A stretch of 19,723 bases of DNA from JAZQHR01 sp045540815 (GTDB lineage: Bacteria; Bacillota; Clostridia; UMGS1810), in NCBI GenBank assembly GCA_045540815.1, contig JAZQHY010000046.1:1-19723 (forward strand). The letters are read 5' to 3'. The stretch's first letter is position 1. The number at the start of each line of letters is the position of its first letter. Below the pieces are notes generated by a model. That model was not told the origin of the DNA and ran no database searches. It saw nothing but the letters and a program-made list of their open reading frames with translations. A program made the position numbers and the translations under genes. Shown here piece after piece: positions 1 through 7,932 of this stretch.

Positions 1-1
1 C

Positions 2-601
2 GTTATCGTTATCGACTCTGTTGCGGCACTAGTGCCAAAGGCAGAAATTGCAGGTGTTATGGGTGACTCGCACGTTGGTCTTCACGCAAGACTAATGTCA
101 CAGGCACTTAGAAAACTTACAGGCGTGCTTAATAAATCAAACACAGCGGCAATCTTTATCAACCAGATTCGTGAAAAGGTTGGCGTTATATACGGCTCAC
201 CTGAGGTTACTACAGGCGGTAGAGCGCTTAAGTTCTATTCATCTGTACGTATGGACGTTAGAAAAGGCGAGGCTATAAAGGACGGTTCCGAGATAATCGG
301 TAACAGAACAAGAGTAAAGATTGTTAAAAACAAAATGGCACCTCCGTTTAAAGAGGTTGAATTTGATATCCTGTTTGGTAAGGGTATATCAAAAGAAGGC
401 AATATCCTTGATATTGCGGCTATGTTTGACATAGTAAATAAATCGGGCGCGTGGTACTCATACGAGGGCGAGCGCATAGGTCAGGGCAGAGATAAGGCTA
501 AAGAATATTTAATCGAAAACCCTGAGGTTATGGAAGAAATCTATGCTAAAATAATGCAAAAAATCGATGAAGGAGCAAAATTACCTTCAGGTAAGAAGTA
601 A
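2..601 (+). CDS. recA: RecA recombinase, 3' part (5' end outside the window)
   Basis: The open frame runs from the window edge to the TAA at 599-601, so about the last 199 residues of RecA are present and the N-terminus with the Walker A motif is missing. The first residues, VIVIDSVAALVP, are the RecA Walker B strand. They are followed by the conserved MGDSHVGL, RLMSQALRKLT, FINQIREK and TTGGRALKFY blocks, which include the L1 and L2 DNA-binding loops. RecA forms ATP-dependent filaments on single-stranded DNA, drives strand exchange and triggers LexA cleavage. The GTG at 32 is an internal valine codon, not the true start. recX follows five bases downstream, a common pairing in which RecX limits RecA filament activity. 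The family call is certain; only completeness is lacking. Confidence 0.97.
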   Translation, partial: VIVIDSVAALVPKAEIAGVMGDSHVGLHARLMSQALRKLTGVLNKSNTAAIFINQIREKVGVIYGSPEVTTGGRALKFYSSVRMDVRKGEAIKDGSEIIGNRTRVKIVKNKMAPPFKEVEFDILFGKGISKEGNILDIAAMFDIVNKSGAWYSYEGERIGQGRDKAKEYLIENPEVMEEIYAKIMQKIDEGAKLPSGKK

Positions 602-606
602 TTTTT

Positions 607-1236
607 ATGAAGATTACAGACATCGATGTTCAAAAAAAGAATAAAAACAGAGTTTCTGTGTTTGTGGATGGCGAGTATTCGTTTTCGCTTGAGCAGATAG
701 ACGCATTAAGGCTATCACTTAAAATTGGTATGGAAATAACCAACGAGGATATAAATAAATACAATATCGAGTCAAACCTTGGTAAAGCGCGTGCAAAGGC
801 GGGAGATATGTTATCGCGCAGACCATATTCACTACACGAGTTTAAGTCAAAGTTACTTGACAAAGGCTTTGATGATGTGATAGTAGAGGCGATTGCAGAC
901 GAATTTTCGGACCTTGGCTACCTAAATGACTTTGAATATGCAAAAATGTATATTGAAGATGCAAGGTGTAAGCTAAAGGGAGATAAAAAGATTCTCTATG
1001 AGCTTTCGCTTAAAGGTATCGGTGAACGTATTGTACGCGAGGCTTTAGACGAATGCGAAAGCGTGGAGCTTGACGAGATAGCAGGCATCATAAACACAAA
1101 ATACGCATCGATGGATATTACTGATTACAAGATAAAACAGAAAATCACCGCATATCTTGCATCGAGAGGATTTTCGTTTTCCGAGATAAATGACGCTATA
1201 AGATATGCCGTTGAAAGTAGGGAAAATATTGAATAA
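607..1236 (+). CDS. recX: RecX, regulatory protein of RecA
   Basis: The gene encodes 209 residues. An N-terminal beta-rich part (ITDIDVQKKNKNRVSVFVDG) is followed by helical tandem RecX repeats. The block with LSRRPYSLHEFKSKLLDKGFD and DEFSDLGYLNDFEYAKMYIED is the typical RecX signature (R-x-x-S-x-x-E-x-x-x-K-L followed by G-Y-[LI]-[ND]-D). RecX binds the RecA filament and modulates, usually inhibits, its recombinase and coprotease activity. The gene starts with ATG five bases after the recA stop, so it is almost certainly co-transcribed and perhaps translationally coupled. Its 3' end overlaps the 5' end of rimO. Length and domain order are ordinary for Firmicute RecX. Confidence 0.93.
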   Translation: MKITDIDVQKKNKNRVSVFVDGEYSFSLEQIDALRLSLKIGMEITNEDINKYNIESNLGKARAKAGDMLSRRPYSLHEFKSKLLDKGFDDVIVEAIADEFSDLGYLNDFEYAKMYIEDARCKLKGDKKILYELSLKGIGERIVREALDECESVELDEIAGIINTKYASMDITDYKIKQKITAYLASRGFSFSEINDAIRYAVESRENIE

Positions 1237-2560
1237 AAAAATAGGTTTTGTATCGCTTGGCTGTGCAAAAAATCAGACAGATACCGAAACAATGCTTGCA
1301 CTTGTGTCGGACAGAGGGTTTGAGATTACAAACAACGAATCCGAGGCGGACGTTATAGTAGTAAACACCTGTGCGTTTATCGACAGCGCAAAGGAAGAGT
1401 CTATTTCAGCAATTCTTGAGATGGCCGAGTATAAAGAGGACAAGTGCTCACTTTTAATTGTAACAGGCTGTATGGCACAAAGATACAAAGACGAGATATT
1501 AAAGGAACTTCCCGAGGTGGATATAATTCTCGGTGTAAATGACTATAATTTAATAGCGGATGCTATTTGCGATTTCTACGAAAAAGGTAAAAAAGCTTCT
1601 CAGGTAAGCGATGCAAATGAGCATATTACATCTGACTTACCGCGCGTGCTTTCCACACCTTCGCATACGGCGTATTTAAAAATTGCCGACGGTTGCGATA
1701 ATTTTTGCACATACTGTATCATACCAAAGCTACGCGGAAAATATAAGTCCAGAAATCCCGAAAGCATTATAAACGAGGCGAAAAGCCTTGCGCAAAGCGG
1801 AGTAAAGGAGCTAATACTTGTTGCGCAGGATACTGCGTATTACGGCAGAGAAAAAGGGTGTGACTACAGCCTTGTAAAGCTACTTAAAGATATATCAGCC
1901 ATAGACGGCATAGAGTGGATAAGACTTCAGTACTGCTATCCCGAAAACATCACAGACGAGCTTATAGATGAGATTGCATCTAACAAAAAGATAGTAAAAT
2001 ACCTTGATATGCCCCTTCAGCACGTAAGCGATAATGTGCTAAAGAAAATGGGTAGACGCAGCAGAAAAGAGGAAATTTACACACTTGTGGAGAAATTAAG
2101 AAATAAAATAGAAAATCTTTCTATAAGAACATCTATCATAGTGGGTTTCCCTGGTGAAACCGAGGAAGATTTTAAAGAGCTGTACGAGTTTTTAAAAATT
2201 GCAAGACTTGAAAAAGTAGGTGTGTTTACCTACTCAAGAGAGGAAGATACACCTGCATATTCCTTTGATGACCAGATAGACGACGATGTGAAGGAAGACA
2301 GATACAATGCTCTTATGAGCCTTCAAAGTGAAATTTCACTTTCAATAAATGAGTCTAAAATTGGTAGTATTACAGAGGCAATCGTTGAGGATTATGACGA
2401 AGAAGAACTTTCGTACGTTGGAAGAACGTATGCCGATACTATAGATGTAGACGGAAATGCTTATATATATTCAGCTGATGAGCTTGAAATAGGAAGCATA
2501 GTAAAAATTAAAATATTAAATGCGGAAAACTATGACGTAATAGGTGAGGTTGTAAACTGA
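1229..2560 (+). CDS. rimO: RimO, ribosomal protein S12 methylthiotransferase
   Basis: RimO is a radical-SAM enzyme that adds a methylthio group to the conserved aspartate of ribosomal protein S12. The N-terminal UPF0004 domain carries three cluster cysteines in SLGCAKNQTDTE, NTCAFID and TGCMAQRY. The radical-SAM motif C-x3-C-x2-C is in CDNFCTYCIIP, followed by LRGKYKSR. The C-terminal 65 or so residues look like a TRAM domain. A TTG start at 1229 is preferred: it gives MNKKIGFVSLGC, matching the family N-terminus, and AGTAGGG lies six bases upstream. An in-frame ATG at 1205 would add eight residues that are recX sequence read in another frame, and it has no clear ribosome binding site. The start codon overlaps the end of recX, suggesting translational coupling. 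A related MiaB/MtaB-type methylthiotransferase is less likely because of the S12-type N-terminus. Confidence 0.93.
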   Translation: MNKKIGFVSLGCAKNQTDTETMLALVSDRGFEITNNESEADVIVVNTCAFIDSAKEESISAILEMAEYKEDKCSLLIVTGCMAQRYKDEILKELPEVDIILGVNDYNLIADAICDFYEKGKKASQVSDANEHITSDLPRVLSTPSHTAYLKIADGCDNFCTYCIIPKLRGKYKSRNPESIINEAKSLAQSGVKELILVAQDTAYYGREKGCDYSLVKLLKDISAIDGIEWIRLQYCYPENITDELIDEIASNKKIVKYLDMPLQHVSDNVLKKMGRRSRKEEIYTLVEKLRNKIENLSIRTSIIVGFPGETEEDFKELYEFLKIARLEKVGVFTYSREEDTPAYSFDDQIDDDVKEDRYNALMSLQSEISLSINESKIGSITEAIVEDYDEEELSYVGRTYADTIDVDGNAYIYSADELEIGSIVKIKILNAENYDVIGEVVN

Positions 2561-2602
2561 TTTCATCGTAACACGCCGAAAACGGCAGAAATGGAGACGA
2601 TT

Positions 2603-3166
2603 ATGAATTTAGCAAACAAGATTACACTGGTAAGAATACTTATGATACCGCTGTTTATGATAGCGCTTATGCTACAGACGGTTTTTACAGGATATACTGT
2701 AGTATGTGATATTGTAGCAACCATTATATTTGCAGTGGCATCACTTACTGACGGACTTGATGGACACATTGCAAGAAAGTACAATCAGATAACCGATTTT
2801 GGTAAATTTGTCGACCCGCTTGCAGATAAACTGCTTGTTGCAACTGCACTTATATCATTAGTTGAGCTTGGCAGAATTCCCGCGTGGATGCCTGTAATAA
2901 TCATAGCAAGAGAATTTATAGTAACAAGCCTTAGAATAGTTGCTATGTCAAATGGCGTAGTGCTTGCTGCAAATATGACAGGCAAGATAAAAACAGTTAT
3001 ACAGATTATAGCTATCATTTGTGCGCTTCTTTTATACAACGATAAGTTTGCTATAATGGGATTTAGCATAGGTTATATAGCAATGTTTATAGCTACAATG
3101 TTCACTATTTATTCAGGTGTTGTGTACCTAAAAGATAATTGGAAGCTTATAAATAATTTTAAATAA
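2603..3166 (+). CDS. pgsA: CDP-diacylglycerol--glycerol-3-phosphate 3-phosphatidyltransferase
   Basis: The gene encodes a 187-residue integral membrane enzyme that makes phosphatidylglycerol phosphate, the committed step toward phosphatidylglycerol and cardiolipin. The CDP-alcohol phosphatidyltransferase signature D-G-x2-A-R-x8-G-x3-D-x3-D is clear in DGLDGHIARKYNQITDFGKF followed by VDPLADK, with all three terminal aspartates present. Several hydrophobic helices follow. The start at ATG 2603 gives MNLANKITLVRI, typical of PgsA, with GGAG six bases upstream at 2593-2596. An upstream in-frame ATG at 2591 lacks a ribosome binding site. It lies 42 bases after rimO and is likely the last gene of the recA-recX-rimO-pgsA run, ending before a pair of hairpins. 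Confidence 0.95.
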   Translation: MNLANKITLVRILMIPLFMIALMLQTVFTGYTVVCDIVATIIFAVASLTDGLDGHIARKYNQITDFGKFVDPLADKLLVATALISLVELGRIPAWMPVIIIAREFIVTSLRIVAMSNGVVLAANMTGKIKTVIQIIAIICALLLYNDKFAIMGFSIGYIAMFIATMFTIYSGVVYLKDNWKLINNFK

Positions 3167-3188
3167 TACAATTACAATATATAAAAAT

Positions 3189-3220
3189 AACCCCATATCA
3201 ACTTGATTAGATATGGGGTT
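3189..3220. terminator. Hairpin between converging pgsA and GH2 genes
   Basis: A perfect 11-bp inverted repeat (AACCCCATATC / GATATGGGGTT) has a 10-base loop. On the minus strand it is followed by TTATTTTTAT, so it suits termination of the GH2/mltG operon. On the plus strand the following AAACTTTAAATTT is a weaker U-tract. Confidence 0.75.
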
Positions 3221-3241
3221 AAACTTTAAATTTCGCTGTTT

Positions 3242-3267
3242 ACACCCGTAAGGGTGTTTTCTTTTTT
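3242..3267 (+). terminator. Intrinsic terminator for the pgsA transcript
   Basis: ACACCC and GGGTGT form a 6-bp GC-rich stem closed by a GTAA loop, followed directly by TTTCTTTTTT on the plus strand. The U-tract runs into the last codons of the opposing GH2 gene. Confidence 0.7.
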
Positions 3268-5998
3268 ATAGAATAGGTTTTATGTTGAAACTGTAATGTA
3301 TCTTCTTTTCGTTTAGCTGATACTTTCGCGAAAGCTCAGAGTCGCAACTGTTTGAACTTATGCCTGAAACCTTGTAGTCTATTCTCACTATCGTTTTACC
3401 CTTATCGCCAATGTCATTTGTATGAGTAGCATACGTAAGCTGGTCTGACGAATAGTTTGACGCATTAAATTCAAATGCATCATCGCTTGTAAAAATAAGT
3501 CCTGTGTGTTGATGCCTGTCGCATACCGATAGATAATTTGTGTGTGTATGATTTCCGTGTTCCTGTGGCTTTGGATATGCTACATACTCATCTTTTACTC
3601 TTGAAGTATAGTATCCGACTTTTGCGTGTGTGCACATATCTACATAGTTTTCCATAGGGCCCATACCGAAATATTCAAGCTTTGACATTTTGTCGGAAAG
3701 CATAAATTCAAATCCAAACCTTGAAAGGTATATGCACTCGGAAATTATGTCAGCATCTAGTGCTATATTTACTCTGCCTGACGGGAATATTTCAAAATGC
3801 GTAGTAAATTTTGAAAAAGGCGATTGTGAAACGCACGCAAGGCTTCCCTTAACCTTTATTTTTATAGTTTCGTCAGCGGTGCATTCTACCGAGTAAACCT
3901 TGTTGAAAATCTTGTTTGAAATTCCAATGTTTTTGTTATTATCAAGTGTTTTCAAAAAAGAATTTATCCTTCTGTCATTGTCTGCAGGTGCTCTCCACGT
4001 TGTTAAACGAACTTTATCAAGCAGAAGTTCTTTGTGCTTGACCTTCATAGATTTGAAATTTCCAAACATCTTGTCAAATACATATACAAATCCGTTTCCG
4101 TTGATTATTATTTCGTTTTCCGTTTCAGTAGAAAGTACCTTTCCCGGAATTACCTCTATGCCTATCTTAGGAACATCTGCCTCAAACTGCGCCATAGCAA
4201 ATTCATAATCCTTCGGTACAAGCCTTGTTTTATTTAGCGAAACGCAAGAAAAGTTTACATAACAACCTAAATGGCAAGTTTCAGGAATATCGTATTTGAT
4301 TTCTATTTCCTTTTTTTCTTTAGGAGCAATGTCAAGTATCATCATTCCCCTTGCCACAATTTCTTTGTCGCACACAAACTCCCATTTTAGCTTATAATCT
4401 TTAAGATTTATAAAATCATATAGATTTGTAACAGTAAACTTACCTTTGTTGACATTTGACGCATCAATTTTAACATACTGATATATGTATTTTGCATTGA
4501 GGGAATCTGCTTTAAATGAACGGTCGGCAAATACAAGTCCGTCTGTGTCAAAGTCTGATGCGTATGCATATTCGCTCTGGTCATTTTCATATTTTGGTAT
4601 GCCGTCTTCTATTATAACTTGGTCAGCCCAATTACAAAACGTGCTTGCACCATTGTAATTAACAAGAGGAGCGGTATCCTTCTTTTGCATTTTATCTTTC
4701 ACTATATCGTAGACTTTCCCGTAATCCGGTTCAATCCCTGATGACCACATTATGATACTTGGGTGGTTTTTATCACGCTCTATCATACGGTCTACTCTGT
4801 CCCAAATAGCATCATTCCAGTCGTGATGGTCTGTTAGGAAGAGTGAATCGTGTGATACACATTTATTTTTTGCACGATGTTCTGAACTAAGCATTCCTAT
4901 GTCCGCTTCATCTATTACATAAAATCCGTATCTGTCTGCCATATTGAAAAATTCAGGTGTAGGCGGATAATACGATGCTTTTACGCAATTAATATTAAGC
5001 CTTTTCATAAGCTTAAAATCCTTTTTAATATCAGCATCTGTCATAACGTGTCCCGTCACAGGGTGAGTATCGTGGCGGTTTACGCCTTTTAGTGTAACCG
5101 ATACACCATTTACCATAATATCACCGTTATCAGATGCCTCAATGGTTCTGAATCCAACATATTGCGGTATGTATTCTCCCTCTGCCTTGAGTATAAGCTT
5201 ATACAGATTTGGTGTTTCCGCTGTCCAAATCTTTGCGTTTTTAAAAATTATTTCAGTTTCTTTTTCAAACTTTTTATCAAATAATTTTTTCTTGCCTTCG
5301 TAAAGCGATGCGGTAACAGAGGTTTCGCAGTCAACCGATATTTTAAGCGTGTCAAGATTTGTGCATAGCTTTATGTCTCTTATCTTTTTCTTTGAACGTG
5401 AAAGCAGATAAACATCTCTGAAAATTCCTGAAAAGCTAAAGATTCCTTGCTTTTCCAAATAACTTCCGTCACACCACTTAAGGACCTTTACCATTACCTC
5501 GTTCTTGCCGTCTATAAGGTAGTCGGTAATATTAAATTCCGATTGATTGTGGCTTCCCTGATTGTAACCGACCTCCATTCCGTTTATGTACAGATAGAAG
5601 CAAGAGCTTACGCCTTCGAATACTATGTAAGTGTCGCGGTCTTTGCCATTCACCTCAAAAAATCTTCTGTATACACCGCATGAGTTGTCATCGGGTACAT
5701 ACGGCGGGTCGACAGGATAAGGGTAGTTTGTATTTGAGTAATATGGTTTTTCGTAACCGTGCATCTGCCAACAAGATGGAACAGGTATTTTATCCCATTT
5801 CTTTATTACCCTTGGCATTTCGTAATATTTTTCAAAAAAAGCAAAATCCCACACACCATTTAAAAGTGTGTAGAATTCTGATTTTGATTTATCCATAGTA
5901 AGTGCACTTTTTCTGTCAGCATATGGTACAAAATAGCTCCTTGGAGCATCTGTGCCCATATGCAAAAAATGCGGGTCTTGCCACTCTTTGTTGTTCAT
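3266..5998 (-). CDS. LacZ-type glycoside hydrolase family 2 protein with a degraded active site
   Basis: The 910-residue protein has no signal peptide and the LacZ domain order: jelly-roll N-domain, Ig-like domain, TIM barrel, second Ig-like domain and C-terminal galactose-mutarotase-like domain. Recognisable blocks include HDTHPVTGHVM (309 on), NHPSIIMWSSG, DGLVFADRS and FGMGPMENY. Compared with my recollection of E. coli LacZ, key positions are changed: His391 is Tyr343, the Mg ligands Glu416 and His418 are Gly368 and Leu370, Asn460 is Ile422, and Trp999 appears to be Cys885. The acid/base Glu461 is kept as Glu423. The roughly 80-residue segment with nucleophile Glu537 is missing: only five residues separate NYNG (447-450) from NWADQ (456-460). 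The frame is intact, so this is not a recent pseudogene. A strong AGGGGGAA ribosome binding site precedes the ATG. It lies 17 bases after mltG in the same operon. A binding role or altered chemistry is possible; the substrate is unknown. Confidence 0.85.
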   Translation of the reverse strand: MNNKEWQDPHFLHMGTDAPRSYFVPYADRKSALTMDKSKSEFYTLLNGVWDFAFFEKYYEMPRVIKKWDKIPVPSCWQMHGYEKPYYSNTNYPYPVDPPYVPDDNSCGVYRRFFEVNGKDRDTYIVFEGVSSCFYLYINGMEVGYNQGSHNQSEFNITDYLIDGKNEVMVKVLKWCDGSYLEKQGIFSFSGIFRDVYLLSRSKKKIRDIKLCTNLDTLKISVDCETSVTASLYEGKKKLFDKKFEKETEIIFKNAKIWTAETPNLYKLILKAEGEYIPQYVGFRTIEASDNGDIMVNGVSVTLKGVNRHDTHPVTGHVMTDADIKKDFKLMKRLNINCVKASYYPPTPEFFNMADRYGFYVIDEADIGMLSSEHRAKNKCVSHDSLFLTDHHDWNDAIWDRVDRMIERDKNHPSIIMWSSGIEPDYGKVYDIVKDKMQKKDTAPLVNYNGASTFCNWADQVIIEDGIPKYENDQSEYAYASDFDTDGLVFADRSFKADSLNAKYIYQYVKIDASNVNKGKFTVTNLYDFINLKDYKLKWEFVCDKEIVARGMMILDIAPKEKKEIEIKYDIPETCHLGCYVNFSCVSLNKTRLVPKDYEFAMAQFEADVPKIGIEVIPGKVLSTETENEIIINGNGFVYVFDKMFGNFKSMKVKHKELLLDKVRLTTWRAPADNDRRINSFLKTLDNNKNIGISNKIFNKVYSVECTADETIKIKVKGSLACVSQSPFSKFTTHFEIFPSGRVNIALDADIISECIYLSRFGFEFMLSDKMSKLEYFGMGPMENYVDMCTHAKVGYYTSRVKDEYVAYPKPQEHGNHTHTNYLSVCDRHQHTGLIFTSDDAFEFNASNYSSDQLTYATHTNDIGDKGKTIVRIDYKVSGISSNSCDSELSRKYQLNEKKIHYSFNIKPIL

Positions 5999-6015
5999 AG
6001 TATTTCCCCCTGATA

Positions 6016-6984
6016 TTAGTTCATAGTGCTTGTGTGCGCTTCAAAAGTTTCGGTAAATATATGGCTTCCGTCTTTTTTTACCTCATCTGTGTGATAGTAA
6101 AGATACGAATGTTTTTCAGGATTTAATGCAGCCTTAATCGATTCAAGTCCGGGGTTGCATATAGGACCTATAGGAAGACCGGTGTATTTGTAAGTATTGT
6201 ACTTTGATTTTGTTTCCAAATCTTTGTAATACACCTTGTCTGCATCATACATACCGTTAGTTTTTGCATATACTACGCTTGCATCTATTTGAAGAAGCAT
6301 ACCTTTTTCAATTCGGTTTTGTATTACACCTGAAATGGTTCTTCTCTCTAAGTCAAGCTTTGTTTCGCGTTCAATTAAAGATGCCTTGGTGATAACATCA
6401 TATATGCCGTCGTAGTCTTTCGGGTACTGCTTTTCAAATTCCGAAAGCATGGTATCTATAATGTCGTGCGCCGAAGAGTCTGCATATACCTCGTATGTGC
6501 TTGGAAATAAAAATCCCTGAAGGGTATAGTTTACATCTTTTTTTGGTATTTCCTTTATAAATTTATAATCATAATCATCACCGAGTGCGTTTAAAAATTC
6601 ATCTTTTGTACAAAGACCTGCCTCTTCGCATTTTACCCCTATCATTTCAGCAGAATAACCCTCTGGAATGGTTAGAGTAACGGTTTCTTTTTTAGCACCC
6701 TCTGTAGTAAGCTTTTCTATTATCGCATCATATGACATATCGCTGTTTAAGATAAAGTCGCCGTATTTAAGGTTAGCAGCCTCGCCTGAAAGCTTTGCTT
6801 TTAAAACGAACAGATATTTGCTTATTATTACATCGTTTTCCTTTAGTGTTTCGGCAATCTGCATAAGTGACTGTCCTTTTTCAACTGTTACAACAACATT
6901 TTGCCCTTTTCCAAATGATGATGCAATAAAAATTGCTATTATGATAAGTGCAATTAAAACTGCGCCTTTTTTTATAAGTTTCAT
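6016..6984 (-). CDS. mltG: MltG, endolytic peptidoglycan transglycosylase
   Basis: The 322-residue YceG-like protein cleaves nascent glycan strands and sets their length. A single N-terminal transmembrane anchor (MKLIKKGAVLIALIIIAIFI) places the catalytic part outside the membrane. A LysM-like subdomain (about residues 30-75, VEKGQSLMQIAETLKEND) precedes the YceG core. The catalytic glutamate is Glu205 in ASLIERET, followed by RRTISGVIQNRI and the conserved GLPIGPICNPG block near the C-terminus. The ATG at 6984 is chosen because it begins the membrane anchor and has AGAGGTGAG upstream; a longer frame from 7029 would overlap the HAD gene and add unrelated residues. It sits 13 bases after the HAD gene and 17 before the GH2 gene. 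In Bacillus subtilis mltG (yrrL) lies next to trmR (yrrM) and trhP; here trmR-trhP lie nearby on the opposite strand. Confidence 0.94.
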   Translation of the reverse strand: MKLIKKGAVLIALIIIAIFIASSFGKGQNVVVTVEKGQSLMQIAETLKENDVIISKYLFVLKAKLSGEAANLKYGDFILNSDMSYDAIIEKLTTEGAKKETVTLTIPEGYSAEMIGVKCEEAGLCTKDEFLNALGDDYDYKFIKEIPKKDVNYTLQGFLFPSTYEVYADSSAHDIIDTMLSEFEKQYPKDYDGIYDVITKASLIERETKLDLERRTISGVIQNRIEKGMLLQIDASVVYAKTNGMYDADKVYYKDLETKSKYNTYKYTGLPIGPICNPGLESIKAALNPEKHSYLYYHTDEVKKDGSHIFTETFEAHTSTMN

Positions 6985-6997
6985 ACCACTCACCTCT

Positions 6998-7819
6998 TTA
7001 GAGTATAATCTTTCCCTCGTCAAGCTCACTTATAATTTTTGCAATTGCGTTATCTTCATTGCTTACAGTAATACGGTCGGCTGCTGCCTTTGCCTCGTCT
7101 GTTGCATTTGCAACCGCAACGCCAAGACCTGCTGTTTTCAGCATTTGAACATCATTGTAATAATCGCCTATTGCGATGGTCTTTTTTATATCAATGTTTA
7201 AAATTTCTGATAGCTTTTTGATAGCGATACCTTTGTTTGAACCCTTTGGAAGCATTTCATAAAGGTATTCCTCCGAGCGGACAAAGTCATATTTGTGAGC
7301 CTCGCTGTGAGATGAAAGTACCTTTTCGAGTTTTGTTATATTATCGTCATCTGTGTCGGCAAAAATAATTTTTGCTATTGGAAGCGGTACTTCGTCATAA
7401 CTGCATTTTAGGTGAGGAACACCTGTGATACCTCTGAACCACTGTGTAGCCTCGTTGTCCTTTGTAAAGAAAATCTCATCGAACGAGCTTATCTGTATTC
7501 CTATGCAGTCCATCTTTTGATGTATGTATTTTGCAATCTCTAACGCATCAGGTGAAATAGGCATTTTCCACACGTATTCCATTTTTCGATGATCATATAT
7601 ACCACCACCGTTTATGCAACCAAACGGGCAGTTTGGATTTATTGTGTTAAATGCATCGTGAGAAAAAAATGGCATACGTCCTGTGATAAAGGTAAAGTAT
7701 CCGCCTTCATTTTTAAAATATTCTATTGCATCAAGGTTTTCTTTTGAAATTGTTTTGTCGTTTTTGAATAGTGTACCGTCGAGGTCGGTACATATAAGTA
7801 GTCCTTCGAATTTTCCCAT
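6998..7819 (-). CDS. Cof-type HAD-IIB family phosphatase
   Basis: The 273-residue cytoplasmic haloacid-dehalogenase-type hydrolase has all four motifs. Motif I is DLDGTLF near the N-terminus with the nucleophile and acid/base aspartates. Motif II is in FITGR. Motif III is a lysine in the region SNKGIAIKKL. Motif IV is IGDYYNDVQML. A C2B-type cap lies between motifs II and III. Family members dephosphorylate small sugar phosphates, flavin mononucleotide or pyridoxal phosphate, and the substrate cannot be read from sequence. It is the first gene of the minus-strand operon HAD-mltG-GH2 and has its own promoter at 7852-7880. The ATG follows a GGAGA-type ribosome binding site. Confidence 0.9.
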   Translation of the reverse strand: MGKFEGLLICTDLDGTLFKNDKTISKENLDAIEYFKNEGGYFTFITGRMPFFSHDAFNTINPNCPFGCINGGGIYDHRKMEYVWKMPISPDALEIAKYIHQKMDCIGIQISSFDEIFFTKDNEATQWFRGITGVPHLKCSYDEVPLPIAKIIFADTDDDNITKLEKVLSSHSEAHKYDFVRSEEYLYEMLPKGSNKGIAIKKLSEILNIDIKKTIAIGDYYNDVQMLKTAGLGVAVANATDEAKAAADRITVSNEDNAIAKIISELDEGKIIL

Positions 7820-7851
7820 AGTGTATTCTCCGTATATATTTAATTTAAAAT

Positions 7852-7880
7852 ATTATACCATATTAAGCCATAAAAAACAA
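7852..7880 (-). promoter_or_regulatory. Sigma-A-type promoter of the HAD-mltG-GH2 operon
   Basis: On the minus strand TTGTTT (7880-7875) and a perfect TATAAT (7857-7852) are separated by exactly 17 bases. The start of transcription would be about 25 bases upstream of the HAD start codon. The intergenic region to yunB is only about 110 bases, so both genes are served from it. Confidence 0.65.
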
Positions 7881-7932
7881 CACATTACGAAACTAATTTA
7901 TAATAAATTCATAATATATATAGGTGATGGTT

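Noticed and set aside
3690..5898. Several plus-strand frames of 60-100 codons within the GH2 gene
   Set aside because: They are antisense to a clear long coding region, lack ribosome binding sites and show no recognisable motifs.
6668..7201. Plus-strand 177-codon frame antisense to mltG and the HAD gene
   Set aside because: It spans the junction of two well-supported genes on the other strand. Its hydrophobic appearance comes from the reverse complement of lysine- and glutamate-rich codons.
7910..7917. CATAATAT as a SigE -10 element for yunB
   Set aside because: No matching -35 is seen at 14-16 bases, and the implied start site would fall on the ribosome binding site.
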